A stretch of DNA of 64,000 nt from Clostridium sp. (GCA_023667695.1 JAMOZY010000009.1:1-64000), one strand, 5' to 3'; positions 26,717 through 35,805 are shown, numbered from the stretch's first letter. Notes: generated by a model from the letters alone, not told the origin. A program made the numbers and translations.

Positions 26717-26809
26717 GATAAATGGGAAGTTGTAGAATGTGGTCAGAAGGTGTACTAATTAGGTGCGGGTATAAATTAGCTGTTATCTGAATAGAAGGAG
26801 ATTGGAAGA

Positions 26810-27208
26810 ATGATGCAAATACTAAAAGAATATTATTTTCATGATAAACTTATAAAGAACATTTGTATTAATTCTAATAAGGATTTTATGGATGAAGTGA
26901 TTATCGATTTATTTGATGAAAAAGAACATTTGGTTAAATTAAAATTTATAGATTGTGTGTTTTGTAATATAAATGGTAATGGCTGGATTGCTGGTATGGA
27001 TAGTATTCAAGAGTGTATAGTGAAAAAAGGGGAGGAACTGGAAAATTTAATACCTGCATTTGTAAAAGAAGAGGACAGAAAACAATTTAAGTACATCAGG
27101 CTTGATTTTAATACTTCGGCCTCAAACATTGAAATTCTTGCGCGGGAAATTTTATTATTAGAAGAAGGAAAAAGTAACATTAATGGAACTGATTTTAGAA
27201 TCATATAA
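26810..27208 (+). CDS. Unknown small acidic protein (132 aa)
   Basis: GAAGGAGAT precedes the ATG, so translation is likely. The protein is soluble and strand-rich in the first half (VIIDLFDEKEHLVKLKFIDC, NGNGWIAG) and helical at the end. I do not recognise a family. By size, acidity and AT-rich composition it resembles immunity proteins of contact-dependent toxin systems, but no toxin gene is present, so this is only a thought. Confidence 0.65.
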   Translation: MMQILKEYYFHDKLIKNICINSNKDFMDEVIIDLFDEKEHLVKLKFIDCVFCNINGNGWIAGMDSIQECIVKKGEELENLIPAFVKEEDRKQFKYIRLDFNTSASNIEILAREILLLEEGKSNINGTDFRII

Positions 27209-27341
27209 TGATTATGTCAAGGATAACAGTGAGGAGTCTACTGTTTCTGAACAGATTTGTCGGGTACTGAAAAAGGAATCAAAGTTGTTTTTTTATACAC
27301 TGGAATATTGGGCCTGTGAAAGTGATGATTTGGAAGAGTGA
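27183..27341 (+). CDS. Small ORF (52 aa) overlapping its upstream neighbour
   Basis: An ATG at 27183, inside the end of the preceding gene, opens a frame reading MELILESYNDYVKDNSEE and ending in ACESDDLEE. GAAGGAAAAA lies about a dozen bases upstream. It could be a real coupled gene or the tail of a frameshifted longer one. Confidence 0.3.
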   Translation: MELILESYNDYVKDNSEESTVSEQICRVLKKESKLFFYTLEYWACESDDLEE

Positions 27342-27354
27342 CAGAGGTATAATA

Positions 27355-27792
27355 ATGGAAAAATGGCAGGAAGTTTTCAAAGACATAATACCAGAGGGCA
27401 ATTATCAAACCCGTTTGCTAAATGGCGAAGAGCAGGGATTGATTATTGAATTATTTGATTCAATGGCTAAGGAGAAAGAATACAACTATTCCGAAGTGGT
27501 TGAACTGACCGATACAGGTATCGAATTCAGAGATGGATATATTTTGAAATTCAAGACCTGCATTAAGGACTGGGCAATGGCGAGGAAAATTCCGGAAAGT
27601 GAAAATGCATGCCTTGGATGCAGGAATATAGCAGCTTTGATACCATATTTTATTTTCTTCCAAGATAAGGTTCTGATAAAAATATATTTTCAATATGGAG
27701 GGATATTTGGAAAAAAACGTGCAGAAAGGGCCTTTCTGAAGCTACAGGCTTATTTAAACCATTTGGGATATACTACATTTGATGGGTCGTAA
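27355..27792 (+). CDS. Unknown conserved-looking protein (145 aa)
   Basis: ATG 27355 has GAGG eight bases upstream. Sequence landmarks are EFRDGYILKFKTCIKDWAMA and the C-terminal LQAYLNHLGYTTFDGS. I recall similar endings in unnamed Lachnospiraceae proteins but cannot name a family. It is soluble, with no signal peptide. It sits in a run of small unknown genes (26.5-28.8 kb). Confidence 0.65.
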   Translation: MEKWQEVFKDIIPEGNYQTRLLNGEEQGLIIELFDSMAKEKEYNYSEVVELTDTGIEFRDGYILKFKTCIKDWAMARKIPESENACLGCRNIAALIPYFIFFQDKVLIKIYFQYGGIFGKKRAERAFLKLQAYLNHLGYTTFDGS

Positions 27793-27834
27793 TTGCAGAA
27801 AGGACTATCCAATCTGAGAAAGGGGCCTTGCGTT

Positions 27835-28776
27835 TTGACAAACGATAAAATGATAGAAATAACAAAAGAAGAAGTTGAAAGGTTATTTCGACAGCAGCAG
27901 AACGGACCAAAAGTATTGCAAATAGTATCCATTATAATGGCGGCAGTTCTGATAGTTACCATTTGCGCTGGAACTGCTTTTCTGAAACAGCCTGTGTATC
28001 TGCTATTGCTTGGTGTGGTTGTTTTATTGAACATTCTGAATTTCATATTTGCACTGCTATACGACAGGCGGAATATCCCTAAGGCCATGCGTTATGAGAC
28101 GGTTAAAATATTCAATCGTCAGATGAACCAGGATGTATGCTCGGATGCTACGGTACAGATGTGTATGGACGGAATCCGCCGGGCAAGGCAATACGAAGAA
28201 CACGCCCAGTTGATTAGTTATCTGGGCTGTATTTTTCTGATTCGGGGACAGTTCGGTGATGCGATTCAGGCAATGCACTCTCTGGATCAGACAAAGTTTC
28301 CATCCTATCCCCGAACAGCTATGGCTTACTATTTTGACTTGATTGAACTGTATTATGCCATGGGGGATATGCAGAGTGTGCTGGCAGTATATGCAGATGC
28401 AGAAGCCTATTTTAGAATGTGTTATCGAAAAAGCTATCTGAACTGCCTGGGGATGGTGGGGACGCTGGTCTGCGTACACAATGCAAGAGGCGAGTATCAA
28501 AAAGCCCTGGAATATCAATTAATGCGGTTGGATATCGAAGAGCGGTTTTATGAAAAATCCAATCAGAATCCTGCACAAAATACAATGCTGAAGCAATATG
28601 TAACCGGAGAACGATATTATAATACGGCCTGCCAGTATTATCTTTGCGGTGATTTTCAAAATGCTGCGAAATACTTACAAATAAGTACGCCATTATTTGG
28701 GGTTTCTCCATACCGGATTCATTGCCTGAATCAGCTAGAGGCAGAAATTCAAAGACAGCAATATAAGGCAGATTGA
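27835..28776 (+). CDS. Membrane protein with TPR-like C-terminal region
   Basis: I place the start at TTG 27835 because AAAGGGG lies eight bases before it; an earlier TTG at 27793 lacks a site. Two membrane helices (about residues 27-45 and 50-72, with TAFLKQP between) are followed by a cytoplasmic helical region of about 240 residues. That region has paired-helix periodicity (YLGCIFLIRGQFGDAIQAM, AYYFDLIELYYAMGDMQSVLAVY), as in TPR repeats. It is probably a scaffold, with unknown partners. Confidence 0.72.
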   Translation: MTNDKMIEITKEEVERLFRQQQNGPKVLQIVSIIMAAVLIVTICAGTAFLKQPVYLLLLGVVVLLNILNFIFALLYDRRNIPKAMRYETVKIFNRQMNQDVCSDATVQMCMDGIRRARQYEEHAQLISYLGCIFLIRGQFGDAIQAMHSLDQTKFPSYPRTAMAYYFDLIELYYAMGDMQSVLAVYADAEAYFRMCYRKSYLNCLGMVGTLVCVHNARGEYQKALEYQLMRLDIEERFYEKSNQNPAQNTMLKQYVTGERYYNTACQYYLCGDFQNAAKYLQISTPLFGVSPYRIHCLNQLEAEIQRQQYKAD

Positions 28777-28803
28777 ATATATGGAAGTATGACAGCATCC
28801 CTC

Positions 28804-28822
28804 CCCCCTGCTATACAGGGGG
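28804..28822. terminator. GC hairpin between convergent genes
   Basis: CCCCCTG and CAGGGGG pair around CTATA between the ends of the TPR-like gene and ribH. A T-run is lacking, so its strength as a terminator is doubtful. Confidence 0.35.
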
Positions 28823-28848
28823 AACGGGCAGAGCATGATGTGACCTGC

Positions 28849-29310
28849 TTAAAGCTGCTGAATCAGATTCACCATTTCAACTGCGGATAAAGCACAGTCG
28901 TAGCCCTTGTTACCTGCCTTGGTACCGGCACGTTCAATTGCCTGTTCAATGGTATCTGTTGTAACCACACCGAACAGTACCGGAATATCGGACTGTAAAG
29001 CTACCTGTGCGATACCCTTGGATACTTCATTGCAGACATAATCATAGTGGCTGGTGGCACCGCGGATGACTGCACCCACACAGATAATTGCATCATATTT
29101 ACCGGATTTTGCCATCTTTCCTGCAATCAACGGGATTTCAAATGCGCCCGGTACCCATGCAGTAGTAATATCTTCCTCCTTTACACCATGGCGGACCAGA
29201 CCATCAACGGCTCCGCTTAATAATTTGCTGGTAATGAATTCGTTGAATCGTGCTGCCACGATTCCTACCTTCATATCCTGTGCGACTAATTTTCCTTCTA
29301 ATGTGTTCAT
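28849..29310 (-). CDS. ribH: 6,7-dimethyl-8-ribityllumazine synthase
   Basis: RibH condenses the pyrimidine and dihydroxybutanone phosphate precursors into lumazine, the penultimate step of riboflavin synthesis, in an icosahedral or pentameric shell. The 153-residue protein has the family motifs [20 protein letters not shown] and [20 protein letters not shown], and the catalytic His lies in that last motif. AGGAGG precedes the ATG. It is the last gene of the operon read from 33.2 kb. Confidence 0.97.
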   Translation of the reverse strand: MNTLEGKLVAQDMKVGIVAARFNEFITSKLLSGAVDGLVRHGVKEEDITTAWVPGAFEIPLIAGKMAKSGKYDAIICVGAVIRGATSHYDYVCNEVSKGIAQVALQSDIPVLFGVVTTDTIEQAIERAGTKAGNKGYDCALSAVEMVNLIQQL

Positions 29311-29420
29311 AATTGTTTCCTCCTCAATATTTGAAATTTGTTAATATATCTCCTAATATATTTTTTTGATTTTATATCAGCATCCATAAACGAATGGAAT
29401 TTAACAGGACTGCTTATCAT

Positions 29421-30644
29421 TTAACCCATATCTGTAGGATTGGAATGGGAGAAGATATGTCCCATTTTTTCTTCTTTGGTTTTCATATAAAACGCATCAT
29501 ATTTCTGAGTTGGGATTTCAATTGGCACCCGTTCCTTTATCGTCAGTCCATAACCATCCAGTCCGTATATCTTGCTTGGATTATTGGTTAAAAGACGCAG
29601 CTCCTTGATACCTAAATCCCGTAGAATCTGAGCGCCCAGCCAGTATTCCCGCAAATCCGGTGCAAAGCCTAAGTCTAAGTTTGCTTCTACGGTATCCCGA
29701 CCCTGCTCCTGAAGCTCATAGGCCTTTAGCTTATTAATCAAACCGATGCCTCTGCCCTCCTGACGCATATAAAGCAGTACGCCCCTGCCTTCTTTTTCAA
29801 TCTGCTTCATGGCACTGGATAGCTGTTGGCCACAGTCACAGCGGAGAGAACCAAAGACATCTCCGGTGAGACACTCGGAATGTACCCGGCAAAGGACATC
29901 CATACCGTCACCGATGTCTCCTTTTACCAGTGCGATATGATGCTCTCCGGTAATATCACTGACATAGCCATATGCTTTAAATGTACCGTATTCCGTTGGA
30001 AGATTGACCGCGGCCTCCCGGCTGACATGCTTTTCATGAAGGCGGCAGTAATCCTGTAAGTCCTTAATGGTAATAAAGGCGATATTGTATTCTTTGGCAA
30101 TCGTAATTAATTCTGGTGTCCGCATCATATGTCCGTCCTCTGCCATGATTTCACAGCAAAGACCGCAAGGCTTTAATCCGGCTAACCGCATCAGGTCAAC
30201 GGTGGCTTCTGTATGGCCATTCCGCACCAGAACACCGCCTTTTCTTGCTACCAGGGGGAACATGTGACCCGGACGGCGGAAGTCTCCAGGCCTGGCGTCC
30301 TCTGCGACACATTTCATTGCAGTCAGGGAGCGTTCATAAGCAGAGATACCGGTGGTGGTATCTACATGGTCAATGCTGACCGTAAATGCCGTACAATGAT
30401 TATCCGTATTCTCCGATACCATCTGGGGGACATTTAATTTATCTGCCAGCTCCTTTGACATAGGCATACAGATTAAGCCTTTGCCGTGTACCGCCATGAA
30501 GTTTACGTTTTCTCCAGTGGCGAATTCCGCAGCGCAGATGAAATCCCCTTCATTTTCCCGGTCCGGATCATCCGTACACAGGATAATCCTTCCGGCACGC
30601 AGCTCTTCTAATGCATGTTCAATGGTTGAAAATTCAAAATCCAT
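29421..30644 (-). CDS. ribBA: Bifunctional RibBA: DHBP synthase and GTP cyclohydrolase II
   Basis: The N-terminal half (about 1-200) makes 3,4-dihydroxy-2-butanone 4-phosphate; [17 protein letters not shown] and RRPGHMFPL are its signatures. The C-terminal half (about 205-400) opens GTP at the first step. Its zinc Cys set is [15 protein letters not shown], and RQEGRGIGL is the active-site segment. GGAGG precedes the ATG. It lies 84 bases after ribE and 110 bases before ribH, a larger gap than elsewhere in the operon. Confidence 0.97.
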   Translation of the reverse strand: MDFEFSTIEHALEELRAGRIILCTDDPDRENEGDFICAAEFATGENVNFMAVHGKGLICMPMSKELADKLNVPQMVSENTDNHCTAFTVSIDHVDTTTGISAYERSLTAMKCVAEDARPGDFRRPGHMFPLVARKGGVLVRNGHTEATVDLMRLAGLKPCGLCCEIMAEDGHMMRTPELITIAKEYNIAFITIKDLQDYCRLHEKHVSREAAVNLPTEYGTFKAYGYVSDITGEHHIALVKGDIGDGMDVLCRVHSECLTGDVFGSLRCDCGQQLSSAMKQIEKEGRGVLLYMRQEGRGIGLINKLKAYELQEQGRDTVEANLDLGFAPDLREYWLGAQILRDLGIKELRLLTNNPSKIYGLDGYGLTIKERVPIEIPTQKYDAFYMKTKEEKMGHIFSHSNPTDMG

Positions 30645-30728
30645 GCTGTATTCCTCCAGTTCTGTAAATAATTTTTATCAATAATTCCTATTATCATTTC
30701 CATTGCTTATGATGAAACCAATTCCAAA

Positions 30729-31397
30729 TTAAAATCCATGTTCTTTTAGAAAGTCCATAGTAATATCTTTCTTTCCGGCTTTTGCCTCCGCATGTTCATC
30801 CTTATCGGAGTATGGAAGCAGCAGCTTTTCCACATATTTTCCGATTACATCATTTTCCAGGTTCACCACATCTCCCGGTTTCCGGCGGAGCAGGGTGGTT
30901 TCTTCTCCAGTATGGGGAATGATGGAAACCTTGAATACAGAATCATCAACATAGGCAACGGTCAGACTGATACCGTCAATGGCAATGGAGCCTTTGTTAA
31001 CAATCAGGTGCAGGATAGAGGCGGGTGCCGATATGGTAACCCATACCGCATTGCCTTCCGGCTGCAGGGAACGGATTTCGCCGGTACCGTCAATATGACC
31101 GCTGACAATGTGTCCGCCAAATCTTCCGTTGGCAGCCATGGCGCGTTCCAGATTCACACTTGCACCCATGGGAAGGCTTCCCAGATTCGTGTTCCGGAGT
31201 GTTTCCGCCATGACATCTGCAACAAAGCTGTTACTGTGAAGCTGCGTAACCGTAAGGCAGACGCCGTTAACGGCAATACTGTCTCCAATCCTGGTGCCGG
31301 ATAAGACCTTATCTGCTTTGATTTCCATATAACCGGAGGCTTGACCGCCAATGATTTTTTTGACGGTTCCGGTTTCCTCAATGATTCCTGTGAACAT
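30729..31397 (-). CDS. ribE: Riboflavin synthase alpha chain
   Basis: This enzyme dismutates two lumazines to riboflavin. The protein starts MFTGIIEETGTV at 31397, with GGAGATGAAAG upstream; an earlier in-frame ATG ten codons upstream is disregarded. Two tandem lumazine-binding barrels are visible, each with a DSIAVNGVCLTV or GSIAIDGISLTV strand, and the C-terminus ends in a helix (DFLKEHGF). At 222 residues it has the normal length. It starts 23 bases after the ribD stop. Confidence 0.97.
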   Translation of the reverse strand: MFTGIIEETGTVKKIIGGQASGYMEIKADKVLSGTRIGDSIAVNGVCLTVTQLHSNSFVADVMAETLRNTNLGSLPMGASVNLERAMAANGRFGGHIVSGHIDGTGEIRSLQPEGNAVWVTISAPASILHLIVNKGSIAIDGISLTVAYVDDSVFKVSIIPHTGEETTLLRRKPGDVVNLENDVIGKYVEKLLLPYSDKDEHAEAKAGKKDITMDFLKEHGF

Positions 31398-31420
31398 TCT
31401 TTCATCTCCTATGTTTCGAG

Positions 31421-32530
31421 TTAACATTCTTCCTTCTTTATCTGGCCGGTCACATCATATTCCATTAAAATATCATCACCAAAGGTCTGAACCCTGGGGT
31501 GGCATAATTTTAGACTGTCCGCCGGAACCTCAATGCCGGAACCGCTGACCGGTGTGTAAGGCTTCACACCTCCGAAAATCTGAGCGCCCACATAAGCATA
31601 TACATGGTGTATCTGTCTTGCTGCTACAAAGGCAGCATTCATGGTTCCACCGCCTTCGACTAAGATTCCGTCGATTTCCAGTTCACCTAATTGCCGAAGT
31701 AAATCCGGAATATCAATACTGCCATTCTGTTCCGCAGTAAATAAGACCTGAACACCCTTTGCTTCTAATGCCTGTTGCTTGTGTTCCGGATCGTCCACAC
31801 AGGCGATGATGACCGGAGCCTGATTGGTTGTATTGCACAGCCTGCAGTCAAGAGGAATCCGTAAATGACTGTCACAGACGATTCGTATTGGATTCCGCCC
31901 GTCGGGAATCCGACAGGTCAGCATGGGATTATCCTGTAAGACGGTTCCGATGCCTACCAGAATTCCCTTATAATAATTACGAAGCCGATGCACATGGGTT
32001 CTGGCAGCCTCGCCGGTAATCCATTGGGAAGCACCGGAATTCGCTGCAATCTTACCATCCGCAGTCATAGCATATTTTAACGCGATATATGGCATCTTAT
32101 TCTGGATGTAATGGAAGAATACCGGATTCAGTGCATCACATTCCTCCCGTAGGAAATCTTCGACTACTGCAACACCTGCCTGCCGGAGTATGGCAGCACC
32201 CTTTCCTGCCACCTTGGGATTTGGGTCCCTGGAACCGATAACCACCTTTGCCAGCTTATGTTCTAAGATTGCCTCTGTACAAGGCGGGGTTTTCCCATAA
32301 TGACAGCATGGCTCTAAGGTGACATAAATGGCAGCACCCTCCGGCGATTCCGTACAGCTTGCCAGAGCATTCCGCTCTGCGTGAAGTCCGCCGATATATT
32401 GATGATAACCTTCCCCGATGATACGGCCGTTTTTTACAACAACGGCACCCACCATAGGATTGGGATTGGTCTTTCCTTCTGCTTTCCCGGCAAGCGCTAT
32501 GGCATGTCGCATAATGGCTTCTTCCGTCAT
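31421..32530 (-). CDS. ribD: Bifunctional riboflavin deaminase/reductase RibD
   Basis: The N-terminal zinc deaminase has HAERNAL and the PCCHYGKTPPC ligand pair. The C-terminal reductase domain begins near residue 145 (YIALKYAMTADGKIA) and includes GGGTMNAAFV. Together they catalyse steps two and three of the riboflavin pathway. The 369-residue length is typical. AGGAGG is present. It follows the alpha/beta-hydrolase-like gene by 75 bases, within which short direct repeats (ATAACATAT) occur. Confidence 0.97.
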   Translation of the reverse strand: MTEEAIMRHAIALAGKAEGKTNPNPMVGAVVVKNGRIIGEGYHQYIGGLHAERNALASCTESPEGAAIYVTLEPCCHYGKTPPCTEAILEHKLAKVVIGSRDPNPKVAGKGAAILRQAGVAVVEDFLREECDALNPVFFHYIQNKMPYIALKYAMTADGKIAANSGASQWITGEAARTHVHRLRNYYKGILVGIGTVLQDNPMLTCRIPDGRNPIRIVCDSHLRIPLDCRLCNTTNQAPVIIACVDDPEHKQQALEAKGVQVLFTAEQNGSIDIPDLLRQLGELEIDGILVEGGGTMNAAFVAARQIHHVYAYVGAQIFGGVKPYTPVSGSGIEVPADSLKLCHPRVQTFGDDILMEYDVTGQIKKEEC

Positions 32531-32605
32531 GGCATATCCTCCTTTCGGAATAACATATTTCGAAATAACATATCTTGAAACAACATGTTTTGAATTGTTA
32601 GTTTC

Positions 32606-33157
32606 CTAAAATTGACTGATATATTGCCGGGTCTGTTCCATGATTTCATTCATATGCGCCAGGTCAAGAAAGGTATCTCCGGTTTCTAAGGAATGGTTTC
32701 CGTCCTGGGTGATGAAGAGGGGCAGATTCCGCTTCTGACATTCCCGCTTCACAACTGCCAGCTCCACCCATGGGTCATTGGTTCCGGTAAAGGCAATGCC
32801 ATTTTGATTTATGAATTCAAAAGAGGCCTTCACCGGTGTATAGAATACGTTACAGGTGTTCAAATGCTGCCTTCCGGCATAAGCAGCAGCTACCGCCGTT
32901 CCTACACTTTTAGAAATGAAAAGCAGGGTATCATAGGAATGGAAGTCCACATCCTTTAGCAGGTTCGTTGTCTGCTTCATAGCACTGAAAAATGCTTGTT
33001 CCATTTTTTCCGGAGAACCCTTCACATCCTTTGGAAAGCCCCCATAGGAAACCTCGATTACTTCATAATCGTATTGTTTTGCCAGTTTTTTGCTGTAATA
33101 TAGCAATGGCTTATCGGTATGATATCCGATTCCTGGAAATATAACTGCAAGCTTCAT
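32606..33157 (-). CDS. Alpha/beta-hydrolase-like protein, first gene of the rib operon
   Basis: The 183-residue protein begins LAVIFPGIGYHTDKPLLYYS, a strand and loop typical of small alpha/beta hydrolases. It has LLFISKSVGTAVAAAYAG in the place of the nucleophile elbow (SKSVG, Ser as the candidate nucleophile) and QDGNHSLE near the C-terminus for the histidine. Homologues are usually unnamed; no substrate can be deduced. It lies between the FMN riboswitch-terminator and ribD, so it is the first gene controlled by FMN. A link to flavin turnover or a riboflavin ester is inference only. Confidence 0.78.
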   Translation of the reverse strand: MKLAVIFPGIGYHTDKPLLYYSKKLAKQYDYEVIEVSYGGFPKDVKGSPEKMEQAFFSAMKQTTNLLKDVDFHSYDTLLFISKSVGTAVAAAYAGRQHLNTCNVFYTPVKASFEFINQNGIAFTGTNDPWVELAVVKRECQKRNLPLFITQDGNHSLETGDTFLDLAHMNEIMEQTRQYISQF

Positions 33158-33183
33158 AATAGGTACATGTCCTTTCTCATTAT

Positions 33184-33218
33184 TAAAAAATCCCTGTGAC
33201 AGTTTCTATTCACAGGGA
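33184..33218 (-). terminator. Terminator of the FMN riboswitch expression platform
   Basis: On the minus strand CCCTGTGA and TCACAGGG form a stem followed by ATTTTTTAATA. It lies between the aptamer (33277-33382) and the first gene, as expected for control by premature termination. Confidence 0.85.
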
Positions 33219-33276
33219 AATGTTCATACGAAACAAAAAATCCGGAATACTAAGATTCCAGAGCATGTTATATGAA

Positions 33277-33382
33277 TTCTTCTTTCATCCAGACTATACT
33301 GTCGGCTTCGGAGTTTCACCGAATCATGCCTTGTGGCTCGCGGGCTGTACCGCCGGTAGGGAATCGCACCCTGCCCTGAAGA
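33277..33382 (-). ncRNA. FMN riboswitch (RFN element)
   Basis: Read on the minus strand it contains the invariant segments TTCAGGGCAGGGTG, ATTCCCTACCGGCGGTA, AGCCCGCGAG and GACAGTATAGTCTGGATGAA in the right order. When FMN is bound the downstream terminator forms and the rib genes are switched off. The match is clear. The stretch 33383-33553 upstream holds its promoter, which I cannot place with confidence. Confidence 0.97.
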
Positions 33383-33553
33383 ATGTAATATTTACTTGTT
33401 GCCTATTCTACGCTTGAATCGTAAGAAATGCAAGTATTAATTATGTTGGATTGCAACAAAGTGTAAATGTAGTCAGAAATCATAGTAGAATAAACGGGTG
33501 GTTTCTGAATCAACATGCGGGAAGGATTACAGTTATAGGCTTCAAAGAGATGG

Positions 33554-33588
33554 AAATACTTGACAAGTATTTGCTTTCATAATAAAAT
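33554..33588 (+). promoter_or_regulatory. ptsH upstream promoter with palindromic operator
   Basis: TTGACA (33560-33565) and TAAAAT (33583-33588) have a 17-base spacer. The -35 box sits inside a perfect palindrome AAATACTTGACAAGTATTT (33554-33572), a likely repressor or activator site. Confidence 0.55.
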
Positions 33589-33646
33589 AATATCAAATTT
33601 ATATGAATACGATTTCCTTTCGGGGTGTAACATTAAGCTGGCATTA

Positions 33647-33699
33647 CCTGGACATGATAAGAAAATATATAAGGTTTTCTTTTCGTGTTCAGGTTTTTT
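33647..33699 (+). terminator. Leader terminator ahead of ptsH
   Basis: CCTGGACATGATAAGAAAA pairs with TTTTCTTTTCGTGTTCAGG through a long, nearly continuous stem ending in six T residues. It lies between the promoter at 33560 and the ptsH start at 33801, so it would attenuate transcription unless antiterminated. Confidence 0.7.
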
Positions 33700-33745
33700 G
33701 GCTTATGTGGAAAAAGACATAAAACAATTTTTCTGATTTAGTCAT

Positions 33746-33775
33746 AAAATCCAAAGGATTTTAAAATAATATAAT
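33746..33775 (+). promoter_or_regulatory. Possible second ptsH promoter with palindrome
   Basis: A TATAAT at 33770-33775 lies 25 bases before the ptsH start and directly after the palindrome AAAATCCAAAGGATTTT (33746-33762). No good -35 box is seen. Confidence 0.35.
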
Positions 33776-33800
33776 AAGTATAGGAAAGGAGACAGAAGCT

Positions 33801-34061
33801 ATGGTAACATTCAATTACACAATTACAGACGAGGTAGGTATTCATGCAAGACCGGCGGGAATACTGGTACAGGAGGCAAAAAAATATCCTTCGACCACCA
33901 TTACGCTGAAGGCGGCAAAGGGAAGTGCAGATGCCAGAAAGCTATTGGCAATCATGTCCCTTGGCGTAAAGCAGGGAGATGAAGTGACCGTTGAGGTCAG
34001 CGGAGATGATGAAGAAGCAGTAGCAAAGGCAATTCAGACATTTTTTGAAACGAATCTATAA
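33801..34061 (+). CDS. ptsH: Phosphocarrier protein HPr
   Basis: HPr carries phosphate from enzyme I to sugar-specific PTS permeases. His15 is in GIHARPAG. The region that in Bacillus carries regulatory Ser46 (KSIMGVMSLG) here reads ARKLLAIMSLG, so Lys replaces the serine phosphorylated by HPr kinase, with a one-residue insertion before it. The 86-residue length is normal. AAAGGAGA precedes the ATG. ptsI follows after 60 bases, making the standard general-PTS operon. Confidence 0.95.
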   Translation: MVTFNYTITDEVGIHARPAGILVQEAKKYPSTTITLKAAKGSADARKLLAIMSLGVKQGDEVTVEVSGDDEEAVAKAIQTFFETNL

Positions 34062-34121
34062 TCGCGTTACAGCACTGTTGATTGCCGGCATGTATAAGAA
34101 GCATGGAGAAAGAAGGAGCTT

Positions 34122-35735
34122 ATGGAAAAGTATTCAGGAAAAAAGGTATTTAACGGGGTTGCAATCGGTCCCATCCTCTACTACTCCAAGGAGCAGGGAC
34201 AGATTGTGCGAAGACATATTGATGATACGGCAGCAGAGCTGGAACGGTATGAGAAGGCGAAAGCAACTGCCGTAGAGCAGCTTCAGGAGCTGTATGAAAA
34301 GGCAGTACAGGAAGTAGGCGAGGTGAACGCTCAGATTTTTGAAGTTCACAGTATGCTTCTGGATGATGAGGATTATAATGAATCCATTACCAATATGATT
34401 ACCACGCAGGAAGTAAATGCGGAATATGCAGTTGCCATGACTGGGGACCATTTTGCAGAAATGTTTGCCAATATGGAGGATGAGTATTTCCAGGCACGTT
34501 CCGCAGATATTAAGGATATTTCTGACCGGGTGGTTTCTGTTCTGTCCGGCAAGGGTGATTCCGGTGATTTGGGTGAGAATCCGGTTATCATTGTGGCGGA
34601 GGATTTAGCGCCCAGTGAAACAGTGAAAATGGATAAGTCGAAGCTGCTGGCATTTGTGACAAAGCTGGGTTCTACCAATTCCCATACCGCCATTCTGGCA
34701 AGAACCATGGGAATCCCGGCTCTGATTGGTATTGAGATTCAGAAGGAGTGGAATGGAAAGCAGGCAATCGTGGATGGTAAGGAAGGGATTCTTTACATTG
34801 AACCGGATGAAACCACCCTGCTGGAATACCGAAGGAAGAAGGAAGAAGAAGAGGAACGAAACCGCCTGTATCAGACCCTGAAGGGAAAGGAAACGGTTAC
34901 CCAGTCCGGACAGAAGGTACATCTGTATGCCAATATCGGGAATGTCAATGATTTGGCTACGGTTCTTTTGAATGATGCAGAAGGAATCGGTTTGTTCCGT
35001 AGTGAATTCCTGTATCTGGAATCTAAGGATTATCCGACGGAAGAGGAGCAGTTCCAGGTATATAAGCGGGTGGCAGAAACCATGGCGGGTAAGAAGGTAA
35101 TTATAAGAACCTTAGATATCGGTGCGGATAAGCAGGTGGATTATTTTGCATTAGACAAAGAGGATAATCCGGCACTGGGCTTTCGTGCCATTCGAATCTG
35201 TCTGACCCGGCCGGAGATATTCAAGACACAGCTTCGGGCATTGTTCCGGGCAAGTGCATTTGGAAATATCGCAATCATGTATCCGATGATTACTTCGGTG
35301 GAAGAGGTACGCCGTATTAAGGTGATATCTGCGGAAGTAAAGGAAGAATTAAAGGCGGCAGGTATATCGGTTGGCAATGTAGAAGAAGGAATTATGATAG
35401 AAACACCAGCAGCAGCTATTATCAGTGACCAGTTGGCGAAGGAAGTGGATTTCTTCAGCATTGGCACCAATGATTTGACCCAGTACACCTTGGCAATTGA
35501 CCGTCAGAATCCGAAGCTGGACCCATTTTATAATGCACATCACGAAGCAATTCTGCGTTTGATTCGCATGGTGGCAGAGAATGCACATAAGGCAGGCATC
35601 TGGGCAGGCATCTGTGGTGAATTAGGTGCGGATATGGAATTGACGGAAACCTTCCTGGAAATGGGACTGGATGAATTGTCTGTGTCACCGGGATGTATTC
35701 TGCCAATTCGTAAGATTATCCGGGATGCAAAATAA
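34122..35735 (+). CDS. ptsI: PTS enzyme I (phosphoenolpyruvate-protein phosphotransferase)
   Basis: Enzyme I takes phosphate from PEP and passes it to HPr. The N-terminal domain has the active His188 in STNSHTAILARTMGIPA. The C-terminal PEP-binding barrel has GIGLFRSEFLYL, GFRAIRICLTRPEIF, DFFSIGTNDLTQYTLAIDR and the proton donor Cys in GICGELG. The 537-residue length is near the family norm. AAGGAG precedes the ATG. Confidence 0.97.
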   Translation: MEKYSGKKVFNGVAIGPILYYSKEQGQIVRRHIDDTAAELERYEKAKATAVEQLQELYEKAVQEVGEVNAQIFEVHSMLLDDEDYNESITNMITTQEVNAEYAVAMTGDHFAEMFANMEDEYFQARSADIKDISDRVVSVLSGKGDSGDLGENPVIIVAEDLAPSETVKMDKSKLLAFVTKLGSTNSHTAILARTMGIPALIGIEIQKEWNGKQAIVDGKEGILYIEPDETTLLEYRRKKEEEEERNRLYQTLKGKETVTQSGQKVHLYANIGNVNDLATVLLNDAEGIGLFRSEFLYLESKDYPTEEEQFQVYKRVAETMAGKKVIIRTLDIGADKQVDYFALDKEDNPALGFRAIRICLTRPEIFKTQLRALFRASAFGNIAIMYPMITSVEEVRRIKVISAEVKEELKAAGISVGNVEEGIMIETPAAAIISDQLAKEVDFFSIGTNDLTQYTLAIDRQNPKLDPFYNAHHEAILRLIRMVAENAHKAGIWAGICGELGADMELTETFLEMGLDELSVSPGCILPIRKIIRDAK

Positions 35736-35762
35736 AATTACAGGAATCAGAATTACTGACTT

Positions 35763-35805
35763 CATATACAGAGGTATCAAAATGGTGCCTCTGTATATGT
35801 GTTTC
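35763..35805 (+). terminator. Hairpin after ptsI
   Basis: CATATACAGAGG and CCTCTGTATATG form a perfect 12-bp stem followed by the T-rich TGTTTCTATAC. Confidence 0.65.
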
